From assembly GCF_002024165.1 (NCBI RefSeq), contig NZ_MWQN01000003.1, positions 806,001 through 870,000 on the forward strand: DNA of 64,000 nt. The letters are read 5' to 3'. This DNA is from Embleya scabrispora (GTDB lineage Bacteria; Actinomycetota; Actinomycetes; Streptomycetales; Streptomycetaceae). This document shows, piece after piece, positions 17,272 to 24,857 of this stretch. Numbering within the stretch: the stretch's first letter is position 1; every line of letters begins with the position of its first letter. The notes beneath the pieces are model-generated. The model ran no database searches and was not told the origin of the DNA. It saw only the letters and a program-made list of their open reading frames with translations. A program made the translations under genes and the position numbers.

Positions 17272-18129
17272 TCAGTGCGGGCCGACTGATCCCGTGGGAG
17301 CCGAGGGGATGGCCGCGATCACGTCCTGGTTGGCCACGAGCGCCAGCAACTCGGCGCTGTTCAGGGCCGAACCGCTCAGGATCGTGCCGAACTTGTCGCG
17401 GTTGCTCGACGAGACGTCGTAGGTCAGCCCGGCGGGTGTGATCAAGGAGACCGAGACGGAGGTCTCCCGCCCCTGGCGCAGTTTCCCGGTGATCGCCTTC
17501 GAGCCGTCGGGCAGGACGCTGCGCACGCACTCGGACCAGTCGGCTTGGAGCATATTGCCCGTCTTGGTGTCGAGTTGTGGACCGAGTTGGCAATGGTTGA
17601 CCGGCTCGGCGCCCGGGATGGCGGGCTCGCCACCGCCGAGCACGATCGTGGTGACGGTGCCGTCGTCACGGGTCAGTCGGAAGAAGAGCGTGCGGTCGCC
17701 CTCGTCCTGGTCCTCGGCCTCGACCACGCCGGCGGGCAGGTGTGCGCGCAGCGCGGCGAGCACCGCGTCGTGGATGGGGCCGGGGTTTCGCAGGAACTCG
17801 TCGCCGGACACGGTGGGCGGCTGCGCGGCGCCGGTGTGCGGTGCGGTCTGGGACGGCGGCGGTTGCGGTACCGTCCGGCTGGGGGCGGCAGCCGGGCCGC
17901 CCGTGGCGGGTGCGTCGTCGTCCGACGTCAGGGCCAGTGCGCCGACGGCGGTGCCGGCGAGCAGGGCACCCGCGACGAGGCTCGCCACGCCGACGCCGAG
18001 GCGACGGCGGCGCCGGCGGCGGGCACCTCCGGCCCGAACTCCGGGCAGGACGTCGGGGATCGGCGGCTCGACATCCGCTGCCGGCAGCATCTCCCGCAGC
18101 AGTCCGGGCATCTCGTCTTCGAGAGGCAT
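17272..18129 (-). CDS. Single-pass membrane protein encoded beside a SigE-family sigma factor
   Basis: The 285-residue protein has a short cytoplasmic N-terminus (MPLEDEMPGLLREMLPAADV), a block of seven arginines, a membrane helix LGVGVASLVAGALLAGTAVG near residues 44-66, a Pro/Ala/Thr-rich linker and an extracellular domain (DEFLRNPGPIHDAVLAAL; TLFFRLTRDDGTVTTIVLGG; LITPAGLTYDVSSSN). The start follows AAGGAG by seven bases. Membrane proteins of this layout are regularly found just downstream of SigE-type sigma genes in streptomycetes, and I infer a regulatory or sensing role. There is no recognisable anti-sigma domain. Confidence 0.7.
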   Translation of the reverse strand: MPLEDEMPGLLREMLPAADVEPPIPDVLPGVRAGGARRRRRRRLGVGVASLVAGALLAGTAVGALALTSDDDAPATGGPAAAPSRTVPQPPPSQTAPHTGAAQPPTVSGDEFLRNPGPIHDAVLAALRAHLPAGVVEAEDQDEGDRTLFFRLTRDDGTVTTIVLGGGEPAIPGAEPVNHCQLGPQLDTKTGNMLQADWSECVRSVLPDGSKAITGKLRQGRETSVSVSLITPAGLTYDVSSSNRDKFGTILSGSALNSAELLALVANQDVIAAIPSAPTGSVGPH

Positions 18130-18151
18130 CGTGCGCTCCTTGGTTTCGGTA

Positions 18152-18193
18152 GTCGTGCGGCTTGTCGTCGTCGTGCGGCTTGTCGTCGTGCGG
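18152..18193. repeat. Short direct repeats between the sigma factor and its partner
   Basis: GTCGTGCGGCTT occurs at 18152-18163 and 18170-18181, with a partial third copy GTCGTGCGG at 18185-18193, separated by GTCGTC runs. On the minus strand it reads as Thr/Arg-rich sequence in frame with 17272-18129, but the ribosome-binding site lies downstream of it. Confidence 0.6.
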
Positions 18194-18307
18194 GCTTTCC
18201 TCACCCCGCGGGGTTGTCGCCGCACAGGGTTGTCGCCGCGCGGCGTCGTCAACGCGCCGGCTTGTCGCCGGGTGCGTGGCTGTCCCGCGCGGTTTTGTCC
18301 CGGTCGA

Positions 18308-18811
18308 TCACGCGAGGGCGATGTCCGTCACCGACTCGCCGAGGATCGCCCGCAGTTGGTCCAGTCCCCGACTCGCGGCCGACCGTACGGCCGACGAACT
18401 CCGGCCGAGGATCGCCGCGGTCTCCTCGATGCTCCGGTCCTCCCAGTACCGCAGGACCAGCACTGCCCGATATCCGGGCGACACCTTCCCCAGTGCCGCC
18501 AACAGCGCCAACCTGCGGGCGTTGTCCTCCGGGACCGCCGAGCCGTCGGGAACGCTGGCGGCCGGGAACTCGCGACTGGCGCGCAAACGTTTGCCGTCCA
18601 CGAATCCCCGCACCATCACCCGTCGGGTATAGGCGTCCACCGCACCCGGATCACGCATCCTGTGCCACGACGCGAAGACCTTCTCCAACGCGTTCTGGAC
18701 CAGGTCCTCCGCCTGGTGCCAGTCGCCGCACAGGAGATACGCCGTCCGGCGCAGCGCCTGGTAACGCGCCGCGACGAACTCGTCGAACATCCGCTCTCGT
18801 TCCTGCCTCAT
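18308..18811 (-). CDS. SigE-family RNA polymerase sigma factor
   Basis: The 167-residue protein matches the compact SigE-like (TIGR02983) group of ECF factors: start MRQERERMFDEFVAARYQAL, region 2 LLCGDWHQAEDLVQNALEKV, and region 4 SPGYRAVLVLRYWEDRSIEE with SSSAVRSAASRGLDQLR. Length and start match the family. It probably forms an operon with 17272-18129, 178 bases downstream, although the gap contains direct repeats. SigE-type factors respond to envelope or other external stress through a partner membrane protein. Confidence 0.87.
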   Translation of the reverse strand: MRQERERMFDEFVAARYQALRRTAYLLCGDWHQAEDLVQNALEKVFASWHRMRDPGAVDAYTRRVMVRGFVDGKRLRASREFPAASVPDGSAVPEDNARRLALLAALGKVSPGYRAVLVLRYWEDRSIEETAAILGRSSSAVRSAASRGLDQLRAILGESVTDIALA

Positions 18812-19164
18812 CGCCGGTCCAGCCTCATCCCGGCCCCCTGCTTCCCGTGTGACCGATGTCCGCGGCGACCGTGTGCTCGCCGGTGTCGGGAGATGGACGG
18901 GTCGACGGCCCGGGAATGTTGCGTCACGGTCGCAGGCGGTCGGGGCGCCCGCGCCGGTCACGGACCATCGGGTCCTGCCAGTGCGGGGTTTGCACTGTCT
19001 GGGGCGGGGCGTGGTGGTCGATGATCGGTGGGTCCGAGGCGATCGTGGGCGGTATGGAGGGGATCCACGATCGTACGGCGAAGGCGCGTGCCCCCATCCG
19101 TGCTCCCCGGATGGGGTCGCGCCGCCTCGGTCGGGGCGCCTCGGGCCGCGTCACCGCGGATGGG
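18812..19164. other. Intergenic region between the sigma factor and XRE regulator genes
   Basis: No supported gene in these 353 bases. An inverted repeat GATCGTGG (19041-19048) / CCACGATC (19065-19072) is the clearest structure and could be a terminator stem for the minus-strand XRE gene ending at 19165. A 76-codon minus-strand frame at 18924-19154 has poor codon bias. Confidence 0.4.
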
Positions 19165-19977
19165 TCACGGCTCGCCGTCGAGCAGGGCCAGCGCCGCCGC
19201 GGAGACCGCGTCCGCCGGCGCGTACGCGATCACCACCTTGTCCGGGTCGTCGGACGGGTGCAGGGATTCGTAGGTCAGATCGAGCGCGCCCACGAGGGGG
19301 TGCCGGATGCGGCAGGTCCCGTGGGCCAGGTCGAACTTCGCCTGGGCCGACCACAGTCGCACGAAGTCGGGACTGGTCGACGCGAGTTCGCGCAGGTGCG
19401 CGGCCAGGTCCGGGTCCCGGGGCCGCTTGCCGACCTCGGTCCGCAGATAGGCGACGGTCTCCCCCGCCTTGCGCTCCCAGTCCGCGTACAGGGTTTTGGC
19501 GCGCGGGTCGCCGAACATCAGGCCGCCGATCGAGCGCCGCTCGGGCGGGACTTCGCCGAAGTCGAGGAACACCCGGGTGGCCGCGCGGTTCCAGGCCACG
19601 ATGACGCCGTTGCGGCCGACGACGTACGCGGGCGGGCCCCACGCGTCGAGCAGCACACGCAACCCCGGGCGTACCGCGGCCCGTTCGCGCGCGGTCGTGG
19701 CACCCGGCCGGGCCAGGTTGCGCAGGTACTGCCGTTCGCCCCGGGTCAGGCGCAGCGCTTCGGCGACGGCGTCCAGGACCGCGTCCGAGACGCGCGAGGC
19801 CTGGCCGCGCTCGAGGCGTATGTAGTGGTCGACGCTGACCGCGGCGAGCGAGGCCACCTCCTCGCGGCGCAGACCGACCACCCGCCGGGGACCGTCGTCG
19901 GACAGCCCCACATCGCGCGGCGACAACCGGGCACGCCGGGACACGAGGAATTCGCGTAACGCGGTACTGGGGTCCAC
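19165..19977 (-). CDS. XRE-family regulator with MmyB-like ligand-binding domain
   Basis: About 270 residues. The helix-turn-helix is near residues 10-75: LREFLVSRRARLSPRDVGL, VVGLRREEVASLAAVSVDHY, RLERGQASRVSDAVLDAVAE. The C-terminal PAS-like MmyB domain holds VLLDAWGPPAYVVGRNGVI and FDLAHGTCRIRHPLVGALD. Members of this abundant actinobacterial family typically regulate a neighbouring oxidoreductase gene, but none is adjacent here. The start is uncertain. GTG (complement of 19975-19977) gives the usual family N-terminus and lies soon after GATACT, which fits a leaderless mRNA. An ATG six codons upstream is the alternative, and the frame stays open to 20286. Confidence 0.85.
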   Translation of the reverse strand: MDPSTALREFLVSRRARLSPRDVGLSDDGPRRVVGLRREEVASLAAVSVDHYIRLERGQASRVSDAVLDAVAEALRLTRGERQYLRNLARPGATTARERAAVRPGLRVLLDAWGPPAYVVGRNGVIVAWNRAATRVFLDFGEVPPERRSIGGLMFGDPRAKTLYADWERKAGETVAYLRTEVGKRPRDPDLAAHLRELASTSPDFVRLWSAQAKFDLAHGTCRIRHPLVGALDLTYESLHPSDDPDKVVIAYAPADAVSAAALALLDGEP

Positions 19978-19995
19978 GCCGGCCAGTATCCCCAT

Positions 19996-20286
19996 CCAAA
20001 CGAGTGCTTGGGAAGCATCTCGCCCGCCTCGACGCCGAAGTCGGCCGTCCGTGGGCTTGCACAGCCCGGACGCCCACATGCTGTCGGAGCGGCAGTCGGT
20101 GCGGTCCACGATCGCACCGCTGTCCTTGATCCCCTGAGAGAGGGCGACGGCGACGACCGCGGCGGCGAGGATGGACACGAGCGGGTTCAGCGCCCCTTCC
20201 CGACGCGCGAGCATGATCAACCGCCCGACCAGGACGACGGCGGGCACGGCGCAGGCGATCGCGCCGACGTCGATTCGGGCGGCGGG
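19996..20286 (-). pseudogene. Possible remnant of a small membrane protein
   Basis: Between the kinase stop (20287) and the XRE gene, the same minus-strand frame stays open. For about 80 codons it has strong G/C third-position bias. The translation includes VGAIACAVPAVVLVGRLIML and LVSILAAAVVAVALSQGI, two plausible membrane helices, then VDRTDCRSDSMWASGLCKP, after which codon bias is lost. There is no start with a ribosome-binding site and no stop of its own. I read it as a decayed or fused small membrane protein, with real doubt; it may be chance. Confidence 0.3.
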
Positions 20287-22455
20287 TCAGCCGCTGTTGA
20301 CCGTGACGCGCGCGAGGGCGCCCGCGCCGAGTTGCCAGTGGTCGAGGATCGCCCGGTACTCCCCGGTTTGCAGCAGCCGCTCGAGTGCCTGCCGCACGGC
20401 ATCCCGCAGCGACGTGTCGGACTTGCGCAGGGCGATGCCGTACGGCAGGGGGTCGATCTGCTCACCCACGACTTCGAGCGCACCGCGCGAGTTCCGGGCG
20501 GCGTTCACCGCCACGGGGAGGTCGAACAGGCCCACGTCCGCGCCGCCTTCGGCGATCTGCTTCGCGGCGGCCTCGATGCCGTCGTACTGGGTCGGGCTCG
20601 ATGTACCGGGTCCGCATCGCGTGTTCGCGCGAGCGACCATGTCCTCCTGGACCGTGCCACGTTGCACCGCCACCTTCGCGCCGCACAGGTCGGCCGGGGT
20701 GCGAATGCCCCGGGGGTTGCCCTTCGCGACCAGGAGCGCGCTGCCGGCGGTGAAGTAGTCGACGAAGTCGACCGTGTTCGACCGTTCCCTGGTGTCGAAC
20801 ATCGACGACACGACCAGGTCGACCCGACCCGCGAGCAGCGACGAGATCAGGGCGTCGAACTCGGTGTTCTCCAACTGCGTTTTGGCACCCAGCAGTTGCC
20901 CGATCGCTCGGACCAGATCGGCGGACATGCCGACGACGCTTCGGCCGTCCGTGTCCAGATATTCATTGGGTGGGTAAGCGGCGTCCACACCGACCGAGAG
21001 GGGTCGCCCGGACCGGTAGGGCTCGGGGAGGAGGTGGGACAGCGGGGCGGCGGGAGGTTGTCCGCCGGCGCCGTTCGGCGCCGAGGTGGCGGTGTTCGGG
21101 CCCGGGGGCGAATCGGCGCCGGACGGTTGCGGGTTCGCGGCCTTGCCCGCGCCGACCGCGCCCTTGCCCTCGTCGCGGGTGAACAGGTACGCACCGCCGC
21201 CGGCGAGCGCGGCGGCCACGACGGAACCGCCGATCAGCAGGCGGCGGCGCGCGATTCCGGAGCTCGACGGCGCCGGCGGGGCGGGTGGGACGGGGGCGGG
21301 GGCGTACGCGGGCTTGACGGGCGGCGGCGGGGGGATCACCGGCGGCCCGGTCGGGCGGGCCGGGGGGCGGTCGGGCCGGGACGACGGGGTGGCGACCGGG
21401 CCGCCAGCGGCGGTCGCGGTCGGCGCCTCGGCCGGGTGGTCGAGGTGGTGTGCCGGCCGAACGTCGGTGGGCGGCACGCCGGTCGGTGGGGCGTCCGTGG
21501 GCGGGGTGTCCGCCGGCGGGGTGCCCGTGGGCGAGGCGTCCGTTCGGCCCGGCTCTCCCGGCGTCGCCCCGCCGCTCGCCGCCGCCGGCGCGGAACGGCT
21601 CCGGACCAGCGCGGAGTGTGCCGCAGGCAGCCAGTCCGCACCCATCGGGCGGGCCGTGGTGCCCAGCATCTCGAGGATCTGCGCCGGGGTGGGCCGCTCG
21701 GCCGGATCCCGACGCAGACACGCGGCCACCACCGGCCGCAGTTCCTCGGGGACGGGGTCGAGGTCGGGGTCCCGGTACACGACCCGGAACATCATCTGCG
21801 CCGCGTTGCCGGACCCGAACGGGGAGCGTCCGGTCGTCGCGTGGGCGACCACGAGGCCGACCGCGAACACGTCGCTCGGCGGCCCGACCTCGTCGCCCCC
21901 GGCCTGCTCGGGCGACAGGAACCCGGGGGTGCCGACCAGGTGTCCCGTCCGGGTCGGCCCGTCGGCCTCCCGCACCATCCGGGCGATGCCGAAGTCGATC
22001 ACCCGGGGACCGTCGGAGGCCAACAGCACGTTGGAGGGCTTGAGATCGCGGTGCACCAGCCCCACGGCGTGGATCGCGGCCAGCGATTCGGCCAGTCCGG
22101 CGGCGAGCAGTCGCGCGCTCGACGCGGGCAGCGGGCCGTGCGCGGCGATCGTCTCGGCCAGCGAGGGGCCGGCGATGTACTCGGTCGCCAACCACGGCGC
22201 CTCGGCGTCGGCGTCCGCGTCGACGAACGCGGCGGTCCAGAAGCCGCCGATGCGGCGCATCGCGGCGATCTCCGAGGCGAACCGGCGGCGATAGTGCGGA
22301 TCCTCGGCCAGGTCGGCCAGGACCACCTTGATCGCGACCAGCCGGCCGCCGGGTGAACGGCCCAGGTACACCTGCCCCATGCCCCCGGCGCCCAGCCTGC
22401 CGAGCACCGCGAAGGACCCGATCCGGGACGGGTCCCCGACGCCGATCGTTTCCAC
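20287..22455 (-). CDS. Membrane Ser/Thr protein kinase fused to an extracellular amino-acid-binding domain
   Basis: The 722-residue protein has three parts. (1) A Hanks-type kinase, about residues 10-275: glycine loop GRLGAGGMGQVYLG, catalytic VHRDLKPSNVLL, metal-binding VIDFGIARM and activation segment VGTPGFLSPEQAGGD. (2) A Pro/Ala-rich juxtamembrane stretch with repeated PPTD/PPTG, then one membrane helix RRRLLIGGSVVAAALAGGG at about 400-422. (3) An extracellular SBP family-3 domain, about 480-715: LSVGVDAAYPPNEYLDTDG, DLVVSSMFDTRERSNTVDF, GIRTPADLCGAKVAVQRGT, and IALRKSDTSLRDAVRQALER. Family-3 domains bind polar amino acids, so the kinase is probably gated by an external amino acid. The GTG start has GGGGG upstream. 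No ABC permease is nearby. Confidence 0.88.
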   Translation of the reverse strand: METIGVGDPSRIGSFAVLGRLGAGGMGQVYLGRSPGGRLVAIKVVLADLAEDPHYRRRFASEIAAMRRIGGFWTAAFVDADADAEAPWLATEYIAGPSLAETIAAHGPLPASSARLLAAGLAESLAAIHAVGLVHRDLKPSNVLLASDGPRVIDFGIARMVREADGPTRTGHLVGTPGFLSPEQAGGDEVGPPSDVFAVGLVVAHATTGRSPFGSGNAAQMMFRVVYRDPDLDPVPEELRPVVAACLRRDPAERPTPAQILEMLGTTARPMGADWLPAAHSALVRSRSAPAAASGGATPGEPGRTDASPTGTPPADTPPTDAPPTGVPPTDVRPAHHLDHPAEAPTATAAGGPVATPSSRPDRPPARPTGPPVIPPPPPVKPAYAPAPVPPAPPAPSSSGIARRRLLIGGSVVAAALAGGGAYLFTRDEGKGAVGAGKAANPQPSGADSPPGPNTATSAPNGAGGQPPAAPLSHLLPEPYRSGRPLSVGVDAAYPPNEYLDTDGRSVVGMSADLVRAIGQLLGAKTQLENTEFDALISSLLAGRVDLVVSSMFDTRERSNTVDFVDYFTAGSALLVAKGNPRGIRTPADLCGAKVAVQRGTVQEDMVARANTRCGPGTSSPTQYDGIEAAAKQIAEGGADVGLFDLPVAVNAARNSRGALEVVGEQIDPLPYGIALRKSDTSLRDAVRQALERLLQTGEYRAILDHWQLGAGALARVTVNSG

Positions 22456-22591
22456 GCCGTACCCCCGCTAGTCGAGCCGCCGATCCGTTCGAGGGCTCAC
22501 CGTACGCGATGGATCGTCTCCCCCGGCCAGGGGAGGCGCTTCCCCCGTTCCGGGGATCCGGTGACCCGGGCGTCCGCGATCTCCTGGGGAC

Positions 22592-24040
22592 ATGACAAAC
22601 GCAAGGCCTGATCGAGACCGGGCGCCACGCGACCCGGGCGGCACGCGGCGGGCCCCGGGCGGCGGCACGACGCCGCGGGGCCGGCGCAGGCTCGCGGCGT
22701 TGGCGGTGGGCGCCGCGGTGCTGGTGCCGGCGGGGTCCGGGACGGCGGTGGCGGCCCCGACATCGGCTGCGGCCGGCGTCGCGGCGGCGGAGAGCAGTGG
22801 GGCCGACATCCGGGATCGGATCACCGCGATACCGGGCATGCGGGTGGTGGCCGAGAAGCCCGCCGCGCCGGGCATCCGCTACTTCGAGCTGACGTATCGT
22901 CAGCCCAACGACCACCGGCACCCCGAGCGGGGCTCCTTCGAGCAACGCCTGAGTCTGCAACACCGTTCGACCGAGCGGCCGATGGTCCTCTACACGAGCG
23001 GCTACGACCTGGGAGCCGGAGCGAGCTTCCGCTCCGAGCCGGCGACCCTGCTCGACGGCAACCAGATCTACACCGAACAGCGCTACTTCGGCACCTCCCG
23101 GCCCGTCGATCCCACCGATCCCACCGACATGTCCGATCTGAACATCCGCCAGGCGGCCGACGATCACCATCGGCTGATCCAGGCACTGAAGTCGATCTAT
23201 CGGGGCTCATGGATATCCACCGGCGGCAGCAAGGGCGGCATGGCCACCGTCTACCACCGGCGGTTCCACCCCGACGACGTCGACGGCAGCGTAGTCTACT
23301 CCGCGCCGAACAACGTCGACGACCGCGACGACCGCGCGTACGACACGTTCCTGGCCCGGGTGGGCACGCCCGAGTGTCGGGCCGCGCTGCGATCGGTGCA
23401 GCGCGAGGCGCTGTTGCGGCGCGACGAGATGACGACCCGCTACGCGCAGTGGGCCGCGACGAACGCGCAGACCTTCGAGACGCTCGGCAGCGTCGACCGG
23501 TCCTTCGAACTCGCGGTGCTCCGCCTGCCGATGATGTTCTGGATGTATGCGGGCGAGCCGAAGTGCGCCGGGATCCCGGCGCCGGGTGCATCCGCCGACG
23601 AGCTTTACGCATGGGTCGACGGCGTCACCCGGCTCGCGGTCTACGCCGACGAGAGCGTCGAGTTCTTCCGGCCCTACTTCCACCAACTCGGCACCCAGCT
23701 GGGCTACATGCAGCTCGCCACGCCCCATTTGGACGGCCTGCTGCGCTACCCCGGCATCCAGGAGGTGCGCAACAACCTGCCGGCCGGCACCCCGCTGCGC
23801 TTCGACTCCGGCGCGATGCCCGACATCGACCGCTGGGTCCGCCACCGCAGCGATCGCATCCTGTTCGTCTACGGCGAGAACGACCCGGTACGCGCCGAGC
23901 CGTTCCGGCCGGGACCGGGCAGTCGGGACACCCGGGTGCTGATCGCGCCGCACACGGGCCACGGCGCGCGCCTGGGCACCCTCACCCCGGACGACGCCGC
24001 GCGGGCGACCGCCGTGCTGCGCCGATGGGCCGGGGTCTGA
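22592..24040 (+). CDS. Secreted tripeptidyl-aminopeptidase-like serine peptidase (S37/PS-10 type)
   Basis: The 482-residue protein has a long twin-Arg-containing N-terminus (TPRGRRRLAALAVGAAVLVP) and a signal cleavage near GTAVAA, so it is probably exported. The domain has FELTYRQPNDHRHPERGSF, DGNQIYTEQRYFGTSRPVD, the nucleophile motif WISTGGSKGGMATVYHRRF (Ser in GGSKG), acid region FVYGENDPVRAEPF and His in APHTGHGARLG. This is the pattern of Streptomyces PS-10 (peptidase S37), which releases N-terminal tripeptides in protein feeding or maturation. It is divergent from the sensor kinase. The ribosome-binding site GGGGA is very close to ATG 22592. Confidence 0.85.
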   Translation: MTNARPDRDRAPRDPGGTRRAPGGGTTPRGRRRLAALAVGAAVLVPAGSGTAVAAPTSAAAGVAAAESSGADIRDRITAIPGMRVVAEKPAAPGIRYFELTYRQPNDHRHPERGSFEQRLSLQHRSTERPMVLYTSGYDLGAGASFRSEPATLLDGNQIYTEQRYFGTSRPVDPTDPTDMSDLNIRQAADDHHRLIQALKSIYRGSWISTGGSKGGMATVYHRRFHPDDVDGSVVYSAPNNVDDRDDRAYDTFLARVGTPECRAALRSVQREALLRRDEMTTRYAQWAATNAQTFETLGSVDRSFELAVLRLPMMFWMYAGEPKCAGIPAPGASADELYAWVDGVTRLAVYADESVEFFRPYFHQLGTQLGYMQLATPHLDGLLRYPGIQEVRNNLPAGTPLRFDSGAMPDIDRWVRHRSDRILFVYGENDPVRAEPFRPGPGSRDTRVLIAPHTGHGARLGTLTPDDAARATAVLRRWAGV

Positions 24041-24182
24041 ACCGGACGGGGACACGGGTCGGGCCGGGCGTGCGGTGGGCCCAGGCGTGAGGTCGGCCGG
24101 CCTGCCTCTGTGCCGGGGTCCGACCGGCTCGGGCGGACCGAGTCCGGGCGGACCGGGTCCGGTTGGGCCGGGCCCGGGCGCG

Positions 24183-24230
24183 GCGGGTGCCCGGGCTCCG
24201 CGGGTGCCCGAGCTCCGCGGGTGCCCGGGC
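24183..24230. repeat. 17-bp tandem repeat downstream of the S37 peptidase
   Basis: GCGGGTGCCCGGGCTCC (24183-24199), GCGGGTGCCCGAGCTCC (24200-24216) and a partial third copy lie between two convergent genes. The flanking bases 24110-24180 repeat GGGCGGACCGGGTCCGG-like words. Each unit contains self-complementary GGGTGCCCG, so the block may fold as a terminator. Confidence 0.6.
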
Positions 24231-24235
24231 GGTGG

Positions 24236-24748
24236 TCAGGCGCGGTCGCGGTGCGGGAGCTTCCAGCCCGGGCGCGGGAAGTGGCAGGTGTACCCGTTCG
24301 GGTAGCGCTCCAGGTAGTCCTGGTGCTCGGGCTCGGCCTGCCAGAAGTCGCCCAGCGGCTCCAGCTCCGTGACCACCTTGCCCGGCCACAGACCGCTGGC
24401 CTCGACGTCCGCGATCGTCTCCAGCGCCGTCGCCTTCTGCTGCTCGTCGGCGTAGTAGATCGCCGAGCGGTAGCTGCGGCCGATGTCGTTGCCCTGACGA
24501 TCACGCGTCGTCGGGTCGTGGATCTGGAAGAAGAACTCCAGGATGTCGCGATAGCTCGTCACCGAGGGGTCGAACAGGATCTCGATCGCCTCGGCATGGT
24601 CACCGTGGTTGCGGTAGGTGGCGTTCGGGACGTCCCCGCCCGAGTAGCCCACGCGGGTGGCCGTCACCCCGGGCTGCTTGCGGACGAGGTCCTGCATCCC
24701 CCAGAAGCAGCCTCCGGCCAGAACCGCCTTCTCCACTCCAGCATTCAT
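24236..24748 (-). CDS. msrA: Peptide-methionine (S)-S-oxide reductase MsrA
   Basis: The 170-residue protein carries the MsrA signature [17 protein letters not shown] with catalytic Cys in GCFWG. Other conserved blocks are [58 protein letters not shown] and [13 protein letters not shown]. It reduces the S-epimer of methionine sulfoxide using thioredoxin. C-terminal recycling cysteines are limited to [10 protein letters not shown], consistent with the shorter actinobacterial form. It stands alone; nothing odd was seen. Confidence 0.96.
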   Translation of the reverse strand: MNAGVEKAVLAGGCFWGMQDLVRKQPGVTATRVGYSGGDVPNATYRNHGDHAEAIEILFDPSVTSYRDILEFFFQIHDPTTRDRQGNDIGRSYRSAIYYADEQQKATALETIADVEASGLWPGKVVTELEPLGDFWQAEPEHQDYLERYPNGYTCHFPRPGWKLPHRDRA

Positions 24749-24857
24749 CTCGCAACTCCTGACCGACGCCGTTGATCACTCCTTCAATCGTATCGATCCC
24801 GACCCCCATGGCGGCGGGTGCGACGGATACGGCAAACGTGGGCCGGGCCACACGGGA

